DNA from: Chitinophagales bacterium
GTDB lineage: Bacteria; Bacteroidota; Bacteroidia; Chitinophagales; Chitinophagaceae
Assembly: GCA_017303335.1 (NCBI GenBank)
Contig: JAFLBK010000001.1
Span: forward strand, 1,741,001-1,805,000
Reading direction: 5' to 3'
DNA: 64,000 nt
Part shown: one piece after another, positions 1 to 8,506 of the stretch
Position numbering within the stretch: the first letter of the stretch is position 1
Layout of the letters: every line of letters starts with the position of its first letter
Notes under the pieces: generated by a model
The model's database searches: none
What the model was told of the DNA's origin: nothing
What the model saw: the letters and a program-made list of their open reading frames with translations, nothing else
Program-made: the position numbers and the translations under genes

Positions 1-1
1 A

Positions 2-1006
2 GCGGATTCCCTGAAAATTGTGGCTCAAACGACGGCAAGTTGCCGTATTGCTATATCTGGAGGAGCCGTTACCGAGATACCTCTCCAGTTGTATTATGGC
101 CCGAGTGATTATAACGTATTGAGTAAGTACAATAATAAGATGGAGAATATTGTACCATACGGAAGCGGAATATTCGCTTTTGTAAAATATATCAACCGGT
201 ATTTTCTATTACCCATTTTTGATTTCTTGCGGGAACACATCGCCAGTATGGGCATTGTAATTCTCATTCTTACATTGATTATACGATTGATTACATCTCC
301 TATCTTATATAAAAGTTACCTGAGCGGAGCTAAAATGAAAGCCTTAAAACCCGAAGTAGACCTGTTAAAGGCCAAGTTTTCGGATAGTAAGACAGGCCAG
401 CTCGATCAGCAGGGATTTGGGATGGAGCAGATGAAATTGTGGAAGTCGGCCGGGGTTAGCCCATTGGGGGGATGTCTTCCGGCACTATTGCAGATACCTA
501 TATTTATGTCTCTCTATTATTTCTTCCAGTCGAATATCTCTCTGCGGGGTGAAAGTTTTCTGTGGGCAAAAGATCTTGCTGCGTACGATTCCATCTGGAC
601 ATTTGGACATGTTCCGCTGCTTAGTACTCTTTATGGTGATCATATTAGTTTGTTCACCATTACCGCTACCCTCACGAGCTTAATCATTTCCATATACAGC
701 ATGAGCAGTATGCAGGATAATACAAATCCTGTAATGAAGTATATGCCCTATATTTTCCCGATTCTGCTGCTTGGAATATTCAACAATTTGCCTTCGGCGC
801 TTACCTGGTATTATACAGTTTCAAACACGATCACATTGATACTTCAGATAATTATTCAGAAGTATATTATTAACCATGAGAAAATACTGGCGCAAATTGA
901 GGAAAACCGTAAGAAGCCGGTAAAACCAAATAAATTCCAGGAACGCCTACAAGCAATGCAGGAGACACAGAAAAAACTACAGGAAATGAAGAAGACTGGA
1001 AAGTAG
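2..1006 (+). CDS. yidC: Membrane protein insertase YidC, C-terminal part (5' end outside window)
   Basis: YidC inserts and folds inner-membrane proteins, with or without the Sec translocon. The reading frame is open to the first base of the window, so the periplasmic N-terminal domain is cut off; the GTG at 20 is an internal valine codon, not a start. Visible are the end of the periplasmic domain and then the conserved five-segment membrane core: hydrophobic stretches near visible residues 75-95, 152-172, 205-225 and 240-280, with the family's cytoplasmic loop between the first two and the PLGGCLPALLQIPIF motif. The C-terminal tail is rich in Lys and Gln, as expected for a ribosome-facing tail. 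A stem-loop terminator follows. Confidence 0.95.
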   Translation, partial: ADSLKIVAQTTASCRIAISGGAVTEIPLQLYYGPSDYNVLSKYNNKMENIVPYGSGIFAFVKYINRYFLLPIFDFLREHIASMGIVILILTLIIRLITSPILYKSYLSGAKMKALKPEVDLLKAKFSDSKTGQLDQQGFGMEQMKLWKSAGVSPLGGCLPALLQIPIFMSLYYFFQSNISLRGESFLWAKDLAAYDSIWTFGHVPLLSTLYGDHISLFTITATLTSLIISIYSMSSMQDNTNPVMKYMPYIFPILLLGIFNNLPSALTWYYTVSNTITLILQIIIQKYIINHEKILAQIEENRKKPVKPNKFQERLQAMQETQKKLQEMKKTGK

Positions 1007-1029
1007 GATGAATTTGAACTATATCGATA

Positions 1030-1063
1030 AACTGCATCGGATCATATCCGGTGCAGTTTTTTT
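1030..1063 (+). terminator. Rho-independent terminator after yidC
   Basis: AACTGCATCGG at 1030-1040 pairs with CCGGTGCAGTT at 1048-1058 (one G-T wobble), loop of 7 bases, followed by a T run to 1063. Confidence 0.85.
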
Positions 1064-1118
1064 ATGCTGGAACGAAGGTTGGCATAGGATTTTATTACCT
1101 TTATCCCAAATATAAAAA

Positions 1119-1772
1119 ATGAAAAAAGCCAGTTTTTTTTTGATCCTCATTGCATCCTTTCTCAATGCTGTAAAGGGGCAAGGGCAAAAAATGCTTTCTG
1201 AGGGTACATTAATTTACAACGTTGAAATTGTGTCAGGGAACTCGGTAAGTACGGCAACGAATACAATATACCTCAAGGGTAACAATTGCAGAACGGATAT
1301 GGTAAGTACCTTAGGTAGGGAAGTCACCATTTTCAATTCAAAATCGGATAAAGCTGTAATCTTAAAGGAATTCAGTGGTCAAAAGTTAATGATTACCCTT
1401 ACCCGTGAAAATTGGAAGGATAAGTGCAAACTGAATAGCAATATTAAGTTCGAGCTGACTGCTGAAACCAAAGTAATAGGAAACTATACTACCAAAAAAG
1501 CCATAGCAAAATCTGCCGATGGGAAATCCTTCGTAGTGTATTATACCCCTGAATGGTTACCTGGAAATAAGGAATACGATCCAACCTTTGCGAGTTTGCC
1601 GGGATTGCCTATTGAATACGAAATTGAGTCGGGGAAGACAAAATTCAAGTACAGCCTTGTTAAAACGTCTTATGAACCTGTGCAGGTTTCACAATTCGAT
1701 TTCCCGAATTCGGGATACAGAGTAATGACATACGAGGAAAATCAGCAATTGAAAAAGGGGGCGAGTAAATGA
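1119..1772 (+). CDS. Secreted protein, DUF4412-like
   Basis: The 217-residue protein starts with a clear signal peptide (Lys-Lys, then a hydrophobic stretch ending near the Gln-Gly at residue 21), so it is exported. The mature part is a beta-rich domain with GTLIYNVEI near its start and a run ending KAIAKSADGKSFVVYYT, which resembles DUF4412/GLPGLI-type proteins that are common and uncharacterised in Bacteroidota. No catalytic motif or membrane anchor is visible. It lies downstream of the yidC terminator, so it is probably its own transcript, and it converges with the next minus-strand gene with only 13 bases between the stops. Function unknown. Confidence 0.75.
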   Translation: MKKASFFLILIASFLNAVKGQGQKMLSEGTLIYNVEIVSGNSVSTATNTIYLKGNNCRTDMVSTLGREVTIFNSKSDKAVILKEFSGQKLMITLTRENWKDKCKLNSNIKFELTAETKVIGNYTTKKAIAKSADGKSFVVYYTPEWLPGNKEYDPTFASLPGLPIEYEIESGKTKFKYSLVKTSYEPVQVSQFDFPNSGYRVMTYEENQQLKKGASK

Positions 1773-1785
1773 AAGAAATGATTTC

Positions 1786-2136
1786 TTAATGAGGCTTAAT
1801 GATTAATTTCATTCCGGTATATCCTTGGGAGATTTCAGGAACAGCCATTACCTGTTTTTGTGGTATAATGTAAACAGTATTCCCTTTTTTATAGGTTAGC
1901 AGGGTGTTTTTGAGAACTGTTTTTCCATCACTTTGCTGTCCACTGATTAAACTACCAGTATACTTAAGGCCGGATTTTAGGTTCAGGGAGATAGAATTTC
2001 TGAGTGACCCCGTGTTGGTGATATTCAAAGAAGCGGTCGCTTTATTCTTTTTGCCAATTCCCCGATCAGCCCATGCACTCAAAGCCATACCACTAAGTAT
2101 AGCTATCCCGAGTATCATTTTGGCATTTGTAGTCAT
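1786..2136 (-). CDS. Small exported protein of unknown function
   Basis: A 116-residue protein beginning MTTNAKMILG with a signal peptide cleaved near AWA-DR. The frame is open further upstream to 2196, but a promoter box (TATATTTG on the minus strand, 2163-2156) lies inside that extension, so the ATG at 2136 is the better start. The mature part is basic and carries a repeated pattern of short beta strands (SLNITNTGSLRNSISLNL). No family recognised and no catalytic residue evident; a periplasmic or surface role is inference only. Confidence 0.7.
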   Translation of the reverse strand: MTTNAKMILGIAILSGMALSAWADRGIGKKNKATASLNITNTGSLRNSISLNLKSGLKYTGSLISGQQSDGKTVLKNTLLTYKKGNTVYIIPQKQVMAVPEISQGYTGMKLIIKPH

Positions 2137-2155
2137 TGGCTTCAACTTTTCAAGA

Positions 2156-2163
2156 CAAATATA
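2156..2163 (-). promoter_or_regulatory. -7 promoter box for the small exported protein
   Basis: Reads TATATTTG on the minus strand, a perfect match to the Bacteroidota sigma-A -7 consensus TAnnTTTG, 20 bases before the ATG at 2136. No clear TTG box lies at the usual distance upstream. Confidence 0.6.
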
Positions 2164-2292
2164 TTGAAAATAATCTGCTAAAACCATACCACTCATCCAT
2201 TCTTTTTACACATCTTTAACGATTTTGTGAAAAAGGGTATGAAAACTTGCGATTTCATATAAATGTCATTAATTTACAATAACCTATAAATC

Positions 2293-3714
2293 ATGAGCAA
2301 ATATCCTTCCCGTCAGGACCGCGATGAAATTAGGGCCCTCCTGCAACAATTTGAGAACCTAAAGTCCGGAAAAACCAACTCATTTCTCGAAGAAGATTCC
2401 TTCGAACGTATTATAGATTATTACGATGAGAAAGAGCAGCTTCCGCAGGCCCTGGAGGCTTCGGAATATGGAATTGAGCAATACCCCTATTCCTCTCTTT
2501 TATTACTCAAAAAAGCTGATTTGCTGATAGCGCTTAAGCGATATAAAGAGGCTCTGGTTATTCTGGATCATGCCGAAACATTGGATAGTAAAGATGCGAA
2601 TCTTTATATTCTGAAAACGGATGCTTACCTGGCCCTTGATCTTCAAAAAAAGGCTGCCGCAGTATTGGAATCTGCTATTGCTGACTTTGAAGGAGAGGAA
2701 AAAGTCGATCTGCTGTTCGAACTGGCCGATGTGTACGATGATTATGAGAATTTCGATAAGGTTTTCGATTGCCTGAAAACAATCCTTGAGCAGGAACCGA
2801 ATAACGAAGAGGCTTTATATAAAATCTGTTTCTGGACGGATTTTACCGGACGAAATGAAGAAGGTATCCGTTTGCACCAGCATATCATTGATGATTTTCC
2901 CTATAACGAATTAGCCTGGTTTAATCTCGCCGCGGCTTACCAGGGGCTTAAATTATACGAGAAAGCCATTGATGCCTATCAGTACTCAGTCGCTATTGAT
3001 GAAAAATTCGACTATGCATACAGAAATATGGGCGATGCGTATATCCGGCTCAGGAGGTATAGGGATGCGATTGAAGTACTTGAAAAGGTGCTTGAACTGA
3101 CCAGGCCCGAAGATGTTATTTATGAGGCAATTGGCCATTGCTATGATAAAATGGGTAATCACGCACAGGCCAGATTCAACTACCGCAAAGCCAGCCACCT
3201 GAATGCAAATGATAGCCAGTTGAATTACAAGATCGCTTGTACATACATGAACGAGGGACAATGGGAAAGTGCCCTAAAGAACCTTGAAATTGCCTTACGC
3301 ATCCATCGGATGCAGCCAGAATACAACCTGGCAATGGGGCAATGCTATATGGAATTGGATAAATTGGAGGAGGCTATTACCTGCTTTGGTAATGTGGTAC
3401 GGGTAAGACCCAAGAATATCGGAGGCTGGTCGGAGTTGCTCAAATGTTTGTATAAAGCCGAAATGTTTGAAGAGGCATTAGAATATGCAGACGTGGCTTA
3501 TGAGCAAACCGACAAGAAGCCCATCTTTATTTTCTATAAAAGCGCCTTTCTTTTTACCCTTGGTAAAACCAAGGAGGCGCTCATCCAACTTGAGTCAGGT
3601 ATGAACCGGAACCCCAAGCTGGTCAAAAAATTCGTGGAAATAAACCCTTCCTTTCTGCAGCTTCAGCAAGTGGTGGATATTATCGCCCGGCACAAAAAGA
3701 AGCGCTCCCTTTAA
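2293..3714 (+). CDS. Tetratricopeptide repeat protein, cytoplasmic
   Basis: A 473-residue protein made almost entirely of TPR helices: about ten to twelve 34-residue units from residue 35 to 450, including canonical pairs such as AWFNLAAAYQGLKLYEKAID and AYRNMGDAYIRLRRYRDAIE. There is no signal peptide or membrane segment, so it should act in the cytoplasm as a protein-binding scaffold. TPR proteins of this type are conserved in Chitinophagaceae but have no assigned partner. It is a single gene: the small exported protein diverges upstream and comA has its own promoter downstream. The C-terminus is basic (HKKKRSL). Confidence 0.9.
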   Translation: MSKYPSRQDRDEIRALLQQFENLKSGKTNSFLEEDSFERIIDYYDEKEQLPQALEASEYGIEQYPYSSLLLLKKADLLIALKRYKEALVILDHAETLDSKDANLYILKTDAYLALDLQKKAAAVLESAIADFEGEEKVDLLFELADVYDDYENFDKVFDCLKTILEQEPNNEEALYKICFWTDFTGRNEEGIRLHQHIIDDFPYNELAWFNLAAAYQGLKLYEKAIDAYQYSVAIDEKFDYAYRNMGDAYIRLRRYRDAIEVLEKVLELTRPEDVIYEAIGHCYDKMGNHAQARFNYRKASHLNANDSQLNYKIACTYMNEGQWESALKNLEIALRIHRMQPEYNLAMGQCYMELDKLEEAITCFGNVVRVRPKNIGGWSELLKCLYKAEMFEEALEYADVAYEQTDKKPIFIFYKSAFLFTLGKTKEALIQLESGMNRNPKLVKKFVEINPSFLQLQQVVDIIARHKKKRSL

Positions 3715-3744
3715 TAAGCAATCCATTCGTATTGAATAGGAGTT

Positions 3745-3753
3745 TATCTTTGC
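3745..3753 (+). promoter_or_regulatory. -7 promoter box for comA-aroE
   Basis: TATCTTTGC matches TAnnTTTG plus the common following C. It lies 20 bases before the comA ATG, giving a short leader of about 15 bases. Confidence 0.7.
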
Positions 3754-3772
3754 AGTCCTTAAACGACTGATC

Positions 3773-4540
3773 ATGAACTTTAACCTTACTCAAATCCCCA
3801 ACCGCAATAAGAAGCCCCGTACGCACGGAATCACGATGGTAATGGACAAGGGACTCAGTGTTGATGAAGTGAAGAATTTTATGAGTGCCACGCATCCGCA
3901 TGTGGACATGGTAAAGCTGGGTTTTGGTACTTCGTATGTTACCCCCAACCTCAAAGAGAAGCTTCAGGTATACCGGGACTACAACATGCCGATCTATTTT
4001 GGCGGAACCCTCTTCGAAGCCTTTCTTATCCGCAATCAGTTCGAAGATTACATCAGTGTATGCAAGGAATTCGGTGTGAGTTATATGGAAGTCAGCGATG
4101 GATCAATCACCATACCGCATGCTGAAAAATGCGGTTATATCGAAAAACTGGCCAAACTGGGTATTGTTCTGAGTGAAGTCGGTAGTAAAGACGCAGCGCA
4201 TATTATTCCCCCTTATAAATGGATCGAATTGATGCGTGCCGAACTCGATGCAGGCTCATCTTATGTGATCGCGGAGGCGCGGGAAGCGGGAAATGTAGGT
4301 ATCTACCGCGGAACCGGGGAGGTACGGGAAGGCCTGGTACAGGAAATTCTTACGCAAATACCCGAAGAAAAGATCATCTGGGAAGCGCCGCAGAAAGCCC
4401 AGCAATTATATTTCCTCCAGCTGATCGGTTGTAATGTAAACCTGGGTAATATTCCCCCCAATGAGGTCATTCCACTGGAAGCTATGCGTATCGGCCTGCG
4501 GGGCGATACCTTCAACTTATACCTCAACAAAGAAAGCTGA
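3773..4540 (+). CDS. comA: Phosphosulfolactate synthase family protein
   Basis: ComA enzymes add sulfite to phosphoenolpyruvate to give phosphosulfolactate, the first step of coenzyme M synthesis in methanogens. This 255-residue protein is full length for the family (TIM barrel). It shows the family features KPRTHGITMVMDKG near the start, VDMVKLGFGTS, IYFGGTLFEAF, MEVSDGSI and, near the end, VNLGNIPPNEVIPLEAMRIGLRGDT. Its stop overlaps the aroE start by one base (TGATG), so the two are translationally coupled. No comB, comC or comDE lies nearby. In this phylum the product might feed sulfonate metabolism (for example sulfonolipid precursors), but that is inference. Confidence 0.85.
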   Translation: MNFNLTQIPNRNKKPRTHGITMVMDKGLSVDEVKNFMSATHPHVDMVKLGFGTSYVTPNLKEKLQVYRDYNMPIYFGGTLFEAFLIRNQFEDYISVCKEFGVSYMEVSDGSITIPHAEKCGYIEKLAKLGIVLSEVGSKDAAHIIPPYKWIELMRAELDAGSSYVIAEAREAGNVGIYRGTGEVREGLVQEILTQIPEEKIIWEAPQKAQQLYFLQLIGCNVNLGNIPPNEVIPLEAMRIGLRGDTFNLYLNKES

Positions 4541-5286
4541 TGTTAAAAACATATGGGATCATCGGATTTCCATTGCAACATTCCTTTTCACAGAAGTACT
4601 TTACCGGGAAGTTCGCCACAGAAGGGATAAAGGATTGCGTATACCGGAACTTTCCGATACCTGCCATCGGCAAACTCCCCGAACTCCTCTCACTGGAAAC
4701 TTCGCTCATCGGCCTCAACGTAACCATCCCGTACAAGAAATCCGTACTTGGATACCTGGACCGAAGGGAGAAACTACCCGAAGGCCTGGATGCCTGTAAT
4801 TGCATTCGCATACAAAATGGAGAACTGATCGGGTACAATACCGATGTGATCGGGTTCGAGCGATCCCTTCTTCCCCTCCTGGAGCAACAGCATACGCAAG
4901 CCCTCATCCTGGGTAATGGCGGCGCTGCGGAAGCGGTTCGTTTTGTATTGCATAAACTGGGTATCCCGTACCGGGTAGTAAGCCGGAAACTGCAAGCGGG
5001 AACTTCGCTTACTTACGCCGACCTGGATGAATCCGTTATCCGGTCTCATACGCTCATCATTAATACAACCCCGCTCGGAACATTTCCCGAAGTGGAAACA
5101 TACCCGGATATCCCTTATTCTTTTCTCTCTAAAAACCACTTGTTGTACGACCTGGTTTATAACCCGGCTAAAACGGTTTTTTTACAAAAGGGAGAAGCAG
5201 CGGGCGCTGCCATCAAGAATGGCTACGAGATGTTGCTGATCCAGGCCGAAGAGAGCTGGCGGATCTGGAACGAAAATCAGGACTGA
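4540..5286 (+). CDS. aroE: Shikimate dehydrogenase
   Basis: Reduces 3-dehydroshikimate to shikimate with NADPH in aromatic amino-acid synthesis. The 248-residue protein has the substrate-binding N-terminus (GIIGFPLQHSFSQKYF), the catalytic lysine motif NVTIPYKKSV, the catalytic aspartate in YNTDVIGF, the nucleotide-binding glycine loop ILGNGGAAEAV and the C-terminal NGYEMLLIQAEESW helix. It is somewhat shorter than E. coli AroE (272). Start codon overlaps the stop of comA. Its last 10 bases overlap the last 10 bases of the convergent thioesterase gene, leaving no room for a terminator between them. Confidence 0.95.
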   Translation: MLKTYGIIGFPLQHSFSQKYFTGKFATEGIKDCVYRNFPIPAIGKLPELLSLETSLIGLNVTIPYKKSVLGYLDRREKLPEGLDACNCIRIQNGELIGYNTDVIGFERSLLPLLEQQHTQALILGNGGAAEAVRFVLHKLGIPYRVVSRKLQAGTSLTYADLDESVIRSHTLIINTTPLGTFPEVETYPDIPYSFLSKNHLLYDLVYNPAKTVFLQKGEAAGAAIKNGYEMLLIQAEESWRIWNENQD

Positions 5287-5708
5287 AGAATTTCCTTTAG
5301 TTTTTCAGGTATGGCAACCACCTTTTTAGCGCTGTAATCGTAACAGATCATCCCTGTTCTGGCATGGGCTAGCAACAAGTCTATGTTATCCCGGCTGACC
5401 GACATCCGGTAGTAGAGTTCGAAACCAACCCTCGATCGTTCGCCCACCCCGATCTGTACCACTATCGTATCGCCATAAAAGGATTCACTCTTGAATTCAA
5501 CACACAGGTCGCTCATGATCAATCCGGCGCCTTCGATATTCAATTCCGTGTATCCGTATTGCTGCAGCCATTGCATGCGTGCTTCATGGAGGATGCTTAC
5601 AAAGGCATCGTTGCCCAAATGATTGCCGTAGTTGATGTCGGTGATGCGAACGGGTACCTGGAAACTTCCCATGAACTGCTCAGGCATCTCGAGTTTGATG
5701 CGGGCCAT
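5277..5708 (-). CDS. Acyl-CoA thioesterase, 4HBT/YbgC hotdog fold
   Basis: A 143-residue hotdog-fold protein. The sequence RITDINYGNHLGNDAFVSILHEAR matches the 4-hydroxybenzoyl-CoA thioesterase pattern, with the Asn/His/Asp region and the following Glu in the hotdog helix where catalytic residues lie. Likely hydrolyses a short or medium acyl-CoA; the substrate cannot be told. It is the last gene of a minus-strand cluster with rdgB (10 bases upstream) and an unknown gene, and it overlaps the 3' end of aroE by 10 bases. Confidence 0.85.
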   Translation of the reverse strand: MARIKLEMPEQFMGSFQVPVRITDINYGNHLGNDAFVSILHEARMQWLQQYGYTELNIEGAGLIMSDLCVEFKSESFYGDTIVVQIGVGERSRVGFELYYRMSVSRDNIDLLLAHARTGMICYDYSAKKVVAIPEKLKEILQS

Positions 5709-5718
5709 ATCTGCTGGT

Positions 5719-6294
5719 TTAGGATGACAAGAAAGCGATCATTTTTTCCATCGCTTTTTTTCGGTGACTGAATTTGTTTTTTTCTTCCATGCTCATCTCC
5801 GCGAATGTACGGTCGCTGCCCTCGGGTACAAAAACCGGGTCGTACCCGAATCCCTCATTTCCTTTTCGTTCATCGATGATACGGCCGGGGCAGATACCTT
5901 CGAACCGGTATTCTTCTCCGCCGAGGATCAGGGAAATGACTGTCCGGAAACGGGCCGAACGATCGGTCTTTCCTTTCAGCTTGCCCAGCAGTGTATCGAT
6001 GTTGGCGTCGAAACTCCGTACGTCTCCGGCATAGCGGGCGCTTTTTACACCGGGCTCCCCATTCAAGGCCGGCACTTCCAATCCGGTGTCTTCGCTGAAA
6101 CAATCCTGCCCGGTAAGCCGGTGAATGGTTTGCGATTTTTCCTGCGCATTGGCCTCGAGGGTATCGTGTGGTTCGGGAATATCGATGTCGATGCCCGCTT
6201 CCTGCAGGGGGATGATGTGAAAACGGTTGCCAAGTACAGCCCGTATTTCGGCTACTTTGTGCTGGTTGTTGGTGGCAAAAATGAGTGTTTGCAT
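5719..6294 (-). CDS. rdgB: Non-canonical purine NTP pyrophosphatase (RdgB/HAM1)
   Basis: Hydrolyses dITP, dXTP and ITP to monophosphates, keeping deaminated purines out of DNA and RNA. At 191 residues it is full length. Diagnostic motifs are the N-terminal FATNNQHKVAEIRAVL substrate loop, FSEDTGLEVPALNGEPGVKSARYAG with the acidic metal-binding residues, and EGFGYDPVFVPEGSDRTFAEM with KNKFSHRKKA near the C-terminus. Cytoplasmic. It sits 8 bases after the unknown 166-residue gene and 10 bases before the thioesterase gene, indicating one transcript. Confidence 0.95.
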   Translation of the reverse strand: MQTLIFATNNQHKVAEIRAVLGNRFHIIPLQEAGIDIDIPEPHDTLEANAQEKSQTIHRLTGQDCFSEDTGLEVPALNGEPGVKSARYAGDVRSFDANIDTLLGKLKGKTDRSARFRTVISLILGGEEYRFEGICPGRIIDERKGNEGFGYDPVFVPEGSDRTFAEMSMEEKNKFSHRKKAMEKMIAFLSS

Positions 6295-6302
6295 GCGGTG
6301 GA

Positions 6303-6803
6303 TCAGTTCAGTGCGAAAACTTTTTTCAGGCTGTTCCAGAGATTGAGTTTCGCTGTTTTGTCGCGTTGAAGTTCGGATAGTGAAACCGCGGAAAGATATA
6401 CCTGGTTGTTGAACCGCTGGAGTTGATAGTGCGGAAACTGGAGCGGCAGACCGATCGTTTCCGGATCGGTACCAAAGAGTAAAACCGTTTCCGTCCCGAA
6501 CTGATCGGTGATGGCGGTATAATCTGTTTTGTTTTTGTTGAGATTGATCAGTGCGATATCGGCCATACTCAGTTTGCAGGCGTTCATGATCCCCAGCAGG
6601 AAGTTAAGATCGTCTTCCGGTAAATACAGGGAACCGGGATCATCCACCAGCACAACAACATGCCTCCGGCATTCGCCCAGTGATGCAACGCCAGCCTTAC
6701 CGGAAGGCTTCTTGCTTTCATTTGCGGGATTCAAATCATACAATGATTTGCTGTACAAACTTTCAAGTACGATTGGTGTAAGTTGAATATTATCTAAACT
6801 CAT
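6303..6803 (-). CDS. Conserved hypothetical protein, first gene of the rdgB operon
   Basis: A 166-residue soluble protein without signal peptide or membrane segment. It looks alpha/beta: VVVLVDDPGSLYL and ADIALINLNKN could be core strands, and the middle segment FGTETVLLFGTDPETIGL looks like a third. I do not recognise the family. Proteins of this layout occur next to housekeeping genes in Chitinophagaceae. Operon position before rdgB and a thioesterase gives no clear hint. Upstream it diverges from ilvE with 68 bases between the start codons. Confidence 0.7.
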   Translation of the reverse strand: MSLDNIQLTPIVLESLYSKSLYDLNPANESKKPSGKAGVASLGECRRHVVVLVDDPGSLYLPEDDLNFLLGIMNACKLSMADIALINLNKNKTDYTAITDQFGTETVLLFGTDPETIGLPLQFPHYQLQRFNNQVYLSAVSLSELQRDKTAKLNLWNSLKKVFALN

Positions 6804-6871
6804 TACAATGCAATTAGAAAGAACCCTATAATCTTCTTTTTTTCGTTTCTTTGCCGTAAAATTAATTGATT

Positions 6872-7936
6872 ATGATTGCTGCAGGAAATATCAATATTAC
6901 CCGGGTAGAACGGAGTAAATTGAAAGATATCAACCTGACCAATATTCCTTTCGGTAAATACTTCACCGATCATATGCTGGAGGTTGATTTTGAAGACGGA
7001 GAATGGAAGAATGCAGAGATCAAACCCTACCAACCCCTTTTACTCGAACCCTCCCTCGCTGCCTTGCATTATGGCCAGGCGATCTTCGAGGGTATCAAGG
7101 CTTACAAAAACGAAGCGGGAGCGGTTTCCATTTTCCGCCCGCATGATAATTTCAAACGGTTTAATGCTTCGGCCGAGCGCATGCAGATGCCGCAGGTTCC
7201 GGAAGAATTGTTCATGGAAGGGATGCGCATGCTTGTAGAGCTGGATAAGAACTGGATACCCCAGCAACCCGATCACTCACTCTATATCCGCCCGTTCATG
7301 TTCAGTTCGGATGAAATGATCGGTGTACGGCCCAGCGAAAAGTATAAATTCCTCATCATCCTGAGTCCAACAGGCCCGTATTACAATGCCCCGATGCGTA
7401 TTTACGTGGAAGAACAATACGTACGTGCGGTACCGGGCGGGGTGGGCTATGCCAAGGCGGCCGGTAACTACGGAGCCGCTATGTATGCCACTGCCCAGGC
7501 CAAGAAAAAGGGTTACGACCAGGTGCTTTGGATGGACGCCTACGAGCATAAGTATGTGCAGGAATGCGGCACCATGAATGTCTTTTTCATTATAGGAAAC
7601 AAGGCAATTACGCCGGAACTGGAATCAGGTACTATCCTGGCCGGCGTTACCCGCGACAGTGCCATTACCGTTCTCCGGGAAATGGGTTTCGACGTTGAAG
7701 AGGGGCAACTCAGCATCGACAATATCATCGATGCATACCGGGCCGGCATCCTTTACGAGGTATTTGGTACCGGTACCGCGGCTACCATATCGCTGATTAA
7801 AGAGCTCAGGTACAAGGACTTCACAATGACCTTTGATGTGGATAACTGGCGCACAGCCCCCGAACTGAAAAACAGGCTTAATGCCATCCGGTATGGCCAG
7901 GCACCTGATACTCACGGCTGGATGCATCGGATCTGA
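6872..7936 (+). CDS. ilvE: Branched-chain amino acid aminotransferase
   Basis: PLP enzyme that transaminates 2-ketoisovalerate, 2-keto-3-methylvalerate and 2-ketoisocaproate with glutamate. The 354-residue fold-type IV protein contains HYGQAIFEGIKAYK near residue 72, the PLP-lysine region GVGYAKAAGNYGAAM, the strand around VLWMDAYEHKYVQECGTMNVFF and the phosphate-binding loop VFGTGTAA. The frame extends back to a TTG at 6866, but the ATG at 6872 is the likely start. A weak -7-like sequence (TTTCTTTGC, 6846-6854) precedes it. A strong terminator follows at 7962. Confidence 0.95.
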   Translation: MIAAGNINITRVERSKLKDINLTNIPFGKYFTDHMLEVDFEDGEWKNAEIKPYQPLLLEPSLAALHYGQAIFEGIKAYKNEAGAVSIFRPHDNFKRFNASAERMQMPQVPEELFMEGMRMLVELDKNWIPQQPDHSLYIRPFMFSSDEMIGVRPSEKYKFLIILSPTGPYYNAPMRIYVEEQYVRAVPGGVGYAKAAGNYGAAMYATAQAKKKGYDQVLWMDAYEHKYVQECGTMNVFFIIGNKAITPELESGTILAGVTRDSAITVLREMGFDVEEGQLSIDNIIDAYRAGILYEVFGTGTAATISLIKELRYKDFTMTFDVDNWRTAPELKNRLNAIRYGQAPDTHGWMHRI

Positions 7937-7961
7937 CCATTTTTACCGGGATAAACTTTTG

Positions 7962-7982
7962 AACCGCCCTCGGGCGGTTTTT
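7962..7982 (+). terminator. Terminator after ilvE
   Basis: AACCGCC and GGCGGTT pair around a CTCG loop, followed by T residues. It separates ilvE from the ribosomal protein genes. Confidence 0.85.
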
Positions 7983-8047
7983 GTATTTCCGGGGAATAAA
8001 AATTGAGTTTTTTTGCCTATAATTTTCTAAAATCAAATGATAAACCC

Positions 8048-8056
8048 TACCTTTGC
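8048..8056 (+). promoter_or_regulatory. -7 promoter box for rpsL-rpsG
   Basis: TACCTTTGC matches TAnnTTTG, 25 bases before the rpsL ATG. It lies within the upstream extension of the longest rpsL frame, which supports the shorter start. Confidence 0.7.
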
Positions 8057-8080
8057 CGTCCTAAAAATAAAAGGTACCAA

Positions 8081-8461
8081 ATGCCTACAATACAACAATT
8101 AGTAAGAAAAGGAAGAGAAGTTATCAAGGCGAAGAGCAAATCCAGGGCCCTGGATAGCTGCCCCCAACGCCGCGGTGTATGTACAAGGGTGTATACCACT
8201 ACGCCTAAAAAACCAAACTCGGCGCTGCGTAAGGTAGCCAAGGTGCGCCTCACCAACAAGATCGAGGTGATCGCCTATATCCCGGGTGAAGGACATAACC
8301 TGCAGGAGCACTCCATCGTGCTGATCCGCGGTGGCAGGGTGAAAGATCTTCCGGGTGTTCGTTACCACATCGTACGCGGTAGCCTGGATACGGCCGGTGT
8401 AAAAGACCGCAAGCAGAGCCGCAGTAAGTACGGCGCTAAGAAAGAAAAAGCCAAAAAATAA
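8081..8461 (+). CDS. rpsL: 30S ribosomal protein S12
   Basis: Decoding-centre protein of the small subunit. 126 residues, beginning [12 protein letters not shown] exactly as the family does; the upstream in-frame TTG at 8003 would add 26 residues containing the promoter and is rejected. The streptomycin-contact loop reads [12 protein letters not shown] and the second loop [12 protein letters not shown], both wild type, so no resistance change is visible. The C-terminus is Lys-rich (GAKKEKAKK). rpsG follows after 45 bases holding a small GCTGCC/GGCGGC hairpin (8471-8486). Confidence 0.98.
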   Translation: MPTIQQLVRKGREVIKAKSKSRALDSCPQRRGVCTRVYTTTPKKPNSALRKVAKVRLTNKIEVIAYIPGEGHNLQEHSIVLIRGGRVKDLPGVRYHIVRGSLDTAGVKDRKQSRSKYGAKKEKAKK

Positions 8462-8506
8462 TCCTTCGGGGCTGCCAACGGGCGGCTTTGAAAAAACAGC
8501 ATAACA

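Noticed and set aside
5764..6369. A 201-codon open frame on the plus strand
   Set aside because: Antisense to rdgB and the start of the neighbouring gene; no family features.
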